From NCBI GenBank assembly GCA_017354515.1, contig JAFMQT010000034.1, forward strand, positions 1 through 17,002: a stretch of 17,002 nt of DNA, given 5' to 3'. A program made the translations under genes and the position numbers. The notes beneath the pieces were generated by a model that was not told the DNA's origin, ran no database searches, and was given only the letters and a program-made list of their open reading frames with translations. This DNA is from Nocardia sp. (GTDB lineage: Bacteria; Actinomycetota; Actinomycetes; Mycobacteriales; Mycobacteriaceae). This document shows, in pieces, positions 13,386 to 17,002 of the stretch (positions within the stretch are counted from its first letter, which is position 1; each line of letters starts with the position of its first letter).

Positions 13386-13459
13386 TAGCGGGGACAGGAT
13401 TTGAACCTGCGACCTCTGGGTTATGAGCCCAACGAGCTACCGAACTGCTCTACCCCGCG
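13386..13459 (-). tRNA. Initiator tRNA-Met (anticodon CAT)
   Basis: A 74-nt tRNA with anticodon CAT at 13425-13423. Initiator hallmarks: an unpaired first acceptor position (C1 opposite T72), three consecutive G-C pairs at the foot of the anticodon stem (GGG-CTCATAA-CCC), and the D-loop AGCAGTTCGGTAGCT. The T-arm is GCAGG-TTCAAAT-CCTGT. The sequence strongly resembles actinobacterial fMet tRNAs. CCA is not encoded (A73 is followed by CTA), so it is added enzymatically. It lies downstream of the luxC-like gene on the same strand, with 83 bp between, and probably has its own promoter. Confidence 0.95.
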
Positions 13460-13471
13460 TCGACATCGACT

Positions 13472-13477
13472 ACTGTA
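13472..13477 (-). promoter_or_regulatory. Candidate -10 box of the tRNA gene
   Basis: TACAGT (13477-13472, minus strand) fits TANNNT and lies 12 bases before the tRNA 5' end, leaving room for a short leader removed by RNase P. The -35 is not clear. Confidence 0.4.
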
Positions 13478-13542
13478 CCGAGCGCTTCCCCGATACACCT
13501 AATCGCCTGCTGAAGGGTATTTTTGTGCGGAGTGGCGGATAG

Positions 13543-14985
13543 TCAGTCGGGCGCGATGGCGGGTCCGGGCTGCGCCCGATCGCCCTCCACGCCGTCCTCA
13601 TGGGCCATCCAGTGCACGAAGCGGTGCAGCGGATACATCGCGTCGTGCGGGTTGCCGATGGTGGACGGCCCGGCCTCGCCGAGATGTACGACCCGCTGCG
13701 CTCCCCCGCTGGCGAGCCGGTCGCGGTAGTCGGCCATGCGGTCGAACGGGTAGAAGCCGACGGTCTGGGTGGCGACGTTGACCCATTTGACGGCGTCGTC
13801 GAGGGTGTCGACGCGAATGACGTTGGCGGTCTTGTTGATCGGGTGGAAGTCGACCGGTTCGTCGGAGCGGATCACCACGCCGGTGCCGTCGGTGCGGCCC
13901 CAGACGGCGAATTCGTCGTCGAGCATGGTGAGGGTGTCGATCTGTTCGCGCAGTTCCGGATCCAGCGGCCGGGTATCACCGGAATCGGCTGCCTTGGTGG
14001 TGATGTGGGCGTGCAGCCGCTCGCAGAATGTGTCCACGCGCGCCTGCGTGCCCTCGACGTAGAGGTATCGGCTCGCCACGCACGCCTCCTGGTTCAGGAC
14101 CATGACATCGGTGGCGGCGAGTTCGGCTGTGCGATCGATGGTTTCGTCGTCGATGAGGGCCTGCGCGCCGATCATGGAGACGGAGGTTTTGGGGTCGAAG
14201 GACACCAGCTGAAATCCGGGGCCGAGATATTTGACCACATTGTCGATCGCCGATCCCCCGCCCCAGGCGACGATCTTGTCGAAGTACTGCGGCCGGTACA
14301 GCACCCGCTCCACCGATTCGTCGCCGCCGCGCCAGTACATGGCCGACATGGACCGCACGATGGGATGGTCGGGATCGATATCGGCCATGGTCCGCAGGAT
14401 CGCGACCGTCGTGAACGGATCGCTCGAGGACATCTTGAACAGGTTGACGGCCTTGACCATCGCACCGTGCGCGATCGACTTCACCGCCACCCCGGGCGAA
14501 TTCCCGGGCAGTACGTGGATCAGGCGGGGCGCGAACGCCCGCACGAAACTCTTGCGGCCGGTGAAATCGCGTTTGGGCACCCATTCATCCAGGGCTTTCG
14601 GGTCCGGGAAGTTCTGCTCGACGACCGCCCACAACAGCCGTTTGTCCAGGTAGGCCGAGGCCGCGGCGACCTGCCCTTCCAGCACCGAGCGCGGCAGGAT
14701 GTGGGTGGCGGACATCCGGTCGACGCAGTCGGCGACGAACGGGTTCTTCGGGTCGCGGATGCGTTCGCCGGTCTCGACCAGGAAATCGATGATCTCGGCC
14801 AGCGGAACATTCAGCAGTGGCGGCACGTCCGGCCGCGGATGCACCGCGCGATCGAGTGCGACCTTCGGGGTGGCGAACATGACCCCCAGATCGCGTGAAC
14901 GGTGGGACATCTCCTTGCCCTCGACCAGCTCTCCGCGCAGGAAGAACGGTGCGGACACGACTGGAACGGTTTCGATGGTCGTCAT
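13543..14985 (-). CDS. luxC: LuxC-like acyl-CoA / acyl-protein reductase
   Basis: A 480-residue fatty-acyl reductase of the LuxC family (PF05893), related to aldehyde dehydrogenases. It would reduce an acyl-enzyme, loaded from acyl-CoA or from the LuxE-type partner, to aldehyde using NADPH. Seen: the HVLPGNSPGVAVKSIAHGAMVKAVNLFKMSSSDPF nucleotide-binding region (157-191; key residues G161, N162, P164), AWGGGSAI (240-247), and catalytic C302 in NQEACVASR, the thioester cysteine. The N-terminus includes FFLRGELVEG (14-23), a common LuxC opening. ATG 14985 overlaps the luxE-like stop (ATGA), so translation is coupled. No luciferase gene is in the window, so the symbol denotes family only. Confidence 0.88.
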   Translation of the reverse strand: MTTIETVPVVSAPFFLRGELVEGKEMSHRSRDLGVMFATPKVALDRAVHPRPDVPPLLNVPLAEIIDFLVETGERIRDPKNPFVADCVDRMSATHILPRSVLEGQVAAASAYLDKRLLWAVVEQNFPDPKALDEWVPKRDFTGRKSFVRAFAPRLIHVLPGNSPGVAVKSIAHGAMVKAVNLFKMSSSDPFTTVAILRTMADIDPDHPIVRSMSAMYWRGGDESVERVLYRPQYFDKIVAWGGGSAIDNVVKYLGPGFQLVSFDPKTSVSMIGAQALIDDETIDRTAELAATDVMVLNQEACVASRYLYVEGTQARVDTFCERLHAHITTKAADSGDTRPLDPELREQIDTLTMLDDEFAVWGRTDGTGVVIRSDEPVDFHPINKTANVIRVDTLDDAVKWVNVATQTVGFYPFDRMADYRDRLASGGAQRVVHLGEAGPSTIGNPHDAMYPLHRFVHWMAHEDGVEGDRAQPGPAIAPD

Positions 14986-16334
14986 GCCAGTCCTCGTACG
15001 TAGGCGTCGACGGTGCCGGCGCAGCCGATTTTGTCATCGCCGGCGGTGAGGTCGGCGTAGCGGACGATGGTGTTGCGGATCGAGGGGCTCGCGGCCCCGC
15101 ACGCGCACGGATCGAGGTCCAGGCAGATCTTGTCGCCGGTGATGACCCCGCCCCAACGCCCGTCGAGAGACAGATCGAAAAAGCCCGCGCGTCCCTCGAT
15201 TTCACCCGATTCGTGCGGGAGCATCGTCTCGCCCGTCTCGTCCAGTACGAACGGCACCATCCACGGCGGCACGTGGTAGCGATCGCCCTTGCGGCACTTG
15301 GGCATTCCCGAGTTCAATTCCTGCATCGAGTAGTTCTGGAAATCGTGTTCGGCGGGGATGTTGAAGGTTTCGTGGACGAACTGCTGATAATCCTCCGGCA
15401 GTTGCGCGCGCTTGAGGCCGCCACCGACATACAGGCAGTTGTCGGGGTGAAAGTCCTTGGCGGAGTAGCCCATCTCGCGCACCAGCTTGGCAGTGTTGTA
15501 GAGGGCGTTCCACATTCCGGAGATGTAGAGTTTATCGGCCCGGTGTTCGATGAGTGCTTCGGCAGCGCTGGTCAGGGCGTCGTCGAGGTTCTGCTGGCGT
15601 TCGGCGGAGGTGCGTTCGAATTGCGCGATCTCCTCGGGGAGGGCGGTGCCGTCGGCGATTTTCTTGCGCAACACCACCATCGAGGTGAGGGCGCCGACGG
15701 TCAACGGGGGTACCGGTAGGCGGAACCGCTTCTTGTCCGGGTCGCCGAAGGCCGCCTCCTGCGCCTGGCCGATGATGATGTTCTTCGGGACCGCGGCGGT
15801 CACCGCGACACCCATCATGCGGCGATCGCGACCGGGGCGAACTCCCGAACCCCAGGAGAACACGTTCACGGTGTCGATGCGGGACCAGTCCATATCGCGC
15901 TCACTGGCCAGGAGCATCGCCGATTTTCCGGTGGTGCCACTGGAACAGGACACATAGTGCCCGGCGGCCTGCAGCCGCTCGATCCACTCGTCGATGCCGC
16001 CCAGATCGTTGGTCTCGATGGGGGTGATCGGATACGGCGAGACCGTGCTCAGCCATTTGCCGAGCCGATCCCAGCGCTCGTTGACCAGGAAACTCTCCGG
16101 ATAGGACTTGTAGACGGTGTGCGGGAACAGCAGCGGGACCATATCGGCGCGATCGCGAATATCGGTGACCGATGCCTCCGTGGCGCGGTGGTCGAGCAGT
16201 TTGATGCGTTCGCGGCGCTCGTGGAAGCGTTCACCCAGGGCCTGAGCCTGTTTGGCACGCAGATCCGCGTGCGAGTGGTCGAATCGATCGGGCGCGTCGA
16301 CCAGGCCGAGCAGGTCGTCGAGGGCTGAGCTCAC
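14982..16334 (-). CDS. luxE: LuxE-like acyl-protein synthetase
   Basis: A 450-residue ANL-related acyl-protein synthetase (PF04443, LuxE/PaaK-like). It would activate a fatty acid with ATP to acyl-AMP and pass it via a cysteine thioester to the LuxC-like partner. Seen: MVPLLFPHTVYKSYPESFL (65-83), the SSGTTGK nucleotide loop (131-137), ENYS-like NYSMQELN downstream for the adenine pocket, and a Cys-rich C-terminal region (C404, C410, C412, C438) including DPCACG. In Vibrio LuxE the acylated cysteine is near the C-terminus, so one of these may be the acceptor (inference). GTG 16334 follows AAGGA by 10 bases. It is first in the leftward two-gene operon and divergent from a TetR gene. Confidence 0.86.
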   Translation of the reverse strand: MSSALDDLLGLVDAPDRFDHSHADLRAKQAQALGERFHERRERIKLLDHRATEASVTDIRDRADMVPLLFPHTVYKSYPESFLVNERWDRLGKWLSTVSPYPITPIETNDLGGIDEWIERLQAAGHYVSCSSGTTGKSAMLLASERDMDWSRIDTVNVFSWGSGVRPGRDRRMMGVAVTAAVPKNIIIGQAQEAAFGDPDKKRFRLPVPPLTVGALTSMVVLRKKIADGTALPEEIAQFERTSAERQQNLDDALTSAAEALIEHRADKLYISGMWNALYNTAKLVREMGYSAKDFHPDNCLYVGGGLKRAQLPEDYQQFVHETFNIPAEHDFQNYSMQELNSGMPKCRKGDRYHVPPWMVPFVLDETGETMLPHESGEIEGRAGFFDLSLDGRWGGVITGDKICLDLDPCACGAASPSIRNTIVRYADLTAGDDKIGCAGTVDAYVRGLA

Positions 16335-16434
16335 TGCGGCATCGTCCTTCCGTGTATCAGAGCCAAAAATGGCGACTCATGCGTATCATTATGGGCATGC
16401 GGCTGCGGAAAGTCCAGGTAATCGGGAGGCGAGG
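16335..16434. promoter_or_regulatory. Divergent promoter region between luxE-like gene and tetR
   Basis: This 100-bp gap must drive both directions. GTATCA occurs twice, 29 bp apart (16354-16359 and 16383-16388), and its complement offers leftward TGATAC -10-like boxes. CATGC (16378-16382) is inverted as GCATG (16395-16399). TATCAT (16384-16389) could be a rightward -10. GGGAGG at 16424-16429 is the tetR ribosome site. The operator is likely here but cannot be pinned down by eye. Confidence 0.45.
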
Positions 16435-17002
16435 TTGACAACCGCCGAACGTCCCGGTGCCGGACGCCCCACCCGGGAGCAGGCGCAGGCCCGCCACGAG
16501 CAGTTGCTCGACACCGCGCTGGACCTGTTCCTGGACAACGGTTTCGAGCAGACCACCATCGAGGCGATCGCCGCCGCGCTGGGCATGACCAAGCGCACCG
16601 TCTACGCCCGCTATCGCGATAAACCGGCCCTGTTCCGGGCCGCGGTGCAGCGCGCGATCGAACGTCAGGTGGTGCCTGCGGAGGTTCTCCAGTCGCTGGA
16701 CCGCGGTGATCTGCGCGAAACCCTGGAGGGGATCGGTCGTTTGCGGATCCGCCAGGTGATGACACCCAACGGGCTGCGCCTGCAGCGCATCATCAACGCC
16801 GAGGGCTACCGGTTCCCGGAGATCTTCGACGCCAATCTGCGGCAGAGTGCGATCCCGGTGATCGATTTCGTGACCGGACTGCTCGACCGGGCGGTCGCGG
16901 ACGGAACCATCGCACCCACGAATACGGCGCTGGCCTCCTCGTCGTTCATGAGCATGGTGGTCGGCGGGCAGGTGCGAGCGATCGTCAGCGGGACCATGCC
17001 CA
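16435..17002 (+). CDS. TetR-family regulator, C-terminus cut off by the window
   Basis: A TetR/AcrR repressor with 189 codons visible, running off the right edge. The HTH is IEAIAAALGMTKRTVYARYRDKPALF (about 41-66), after the helix LLDTALDLFLDNGFEQTT. The C-terminal part (RLQRIINAEGYRFPEIFDANLRQ) resembles the AefR-type C-terminal domain (TetR_C_7, PF14246). Start TTG 16435 is supported by GGGAGG 5 bases upstream; the nearby ATGs at 16391 and 16397 are in another frame. Divergence from the luxE-luxC-like operon makes it that operon's likely regulator, with a fatty acyl ligand possible (inference). Confidence 0.88.
   Translation, partial: MTTAERPGAGRPTREQAQARHEQLLDTALDLFLDNGFEQTTIEAIAAALGMTKRTVYARYRDKPALFRAAVQRAIERQVVPAEVLQSLDRGDLRETLEGIGRLRIRQVMTPNGLRLQRIINAEGYRFPEIFDANLRQSAIPVIDFVTGLLDRAVADGTIAPTNTALASSSFMSMVVGGQVRAIVSGTMP

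Noticed and set aside
13386..13459. Integration site of a mobile element at the tRNA gene
   Set aside because: No integrase, no repeated tRNA 3' end elsewhere in the window, and the flanking genes look chromosomal.
13600..14898. Long rightward open frame (432 codons) opposite the luxC-like gene
   Set aside because: Antisense shadow rich in Gly, His and Arg; the luxC frame has catalytic and cofactor motifs.
13543..16334. Bioluminescence operon
   Set aside because: LuxC- and LuxE-type genes alone do not give light; no luciferase alpha/beta or LuxD gene is visible.

Overview
The window is GC-rich, densely packed actinobacterial chromosome, most likely from Nocardia or a close mycolic-acid relative. 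Supporting signs are frequent GTG/TTG starts, three TetR-family regulators plus one ArsR, a PF04672-type methyltransferase, a mycothiol-dependent-isomerase-family protein, a mycofactocin-type SDR, a DUF1023-type hydrolase, and several promoters placed for leaderless translation. Genus is an inference. No gene-free stretch exceeds 300 bases; the longest, 6869-7102, holds the vapBC and arsR control regions. I see no CRISPR array, insertion sequence, prophage or rRNA.

Left part (1-3345): a truncated PPOX-family flavoprotein gene (-), a SAM-dependent methyltransferase (+), a solitary MetE-like zinc-barrel protein (-) and a secreted alpha/beta hydrolase (+). 

3346-5775: a divergent cassette. A mycofactocin-type SDR and a TetR regulator read leftward, and an acyl-CoA-thioesterase-like protein reads rightward. 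A perfect AT-rich palindrome lies midway between them and is the obvious operator. The enzymes suggest oxidation plus thioester hydrolysis of an alcohol or acyl-CoA substrate.

5851-7893: a TfoX N-terminal-domain protein, a VapB/VapC-type toxin-antitoxin pair (-), and an ArsR regulator followed 2 bp later by an AHSA1/SRPBCC protein. Repeated operator half-sites overlap the arsR promoter.

8013-11573: an MDMPI/DinB-like protein, a TetR regulator divergent from a SnoaL-like protein with a compact AT-rich operator region between them, a terminator, and a large DUF1023-type alpha/beta hydrolase.

11728-13459: an atypical SDR/epimerase-like protein with a consensus -10 box and a perfect palindrome in its promoter spacer, a DUF4287/DUF5655 protein, a strong bidirectional hairpin, and an initiator tRNA-Met gene.

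13543-17002: a LuxE-like acyl-protein synthetase and a LuxC-like acyl-CoA reductase, translationally coupled by a 4-bp overlap. They are divergent from a TetR regulator that runs off the window. No luciferase (LuxAB) or LuxD gene is visible, so this looks like a fatty-acyl reductase module forming aldehyde (or alcohol) for something other than light. It is the most interesting metabolic unit here. The most interesting regulatory signals are the operator/promoter composites at 4864, 7051, 9300 and 12661, and an unexplained 23-bp exact repeat at 7902 and 11705.
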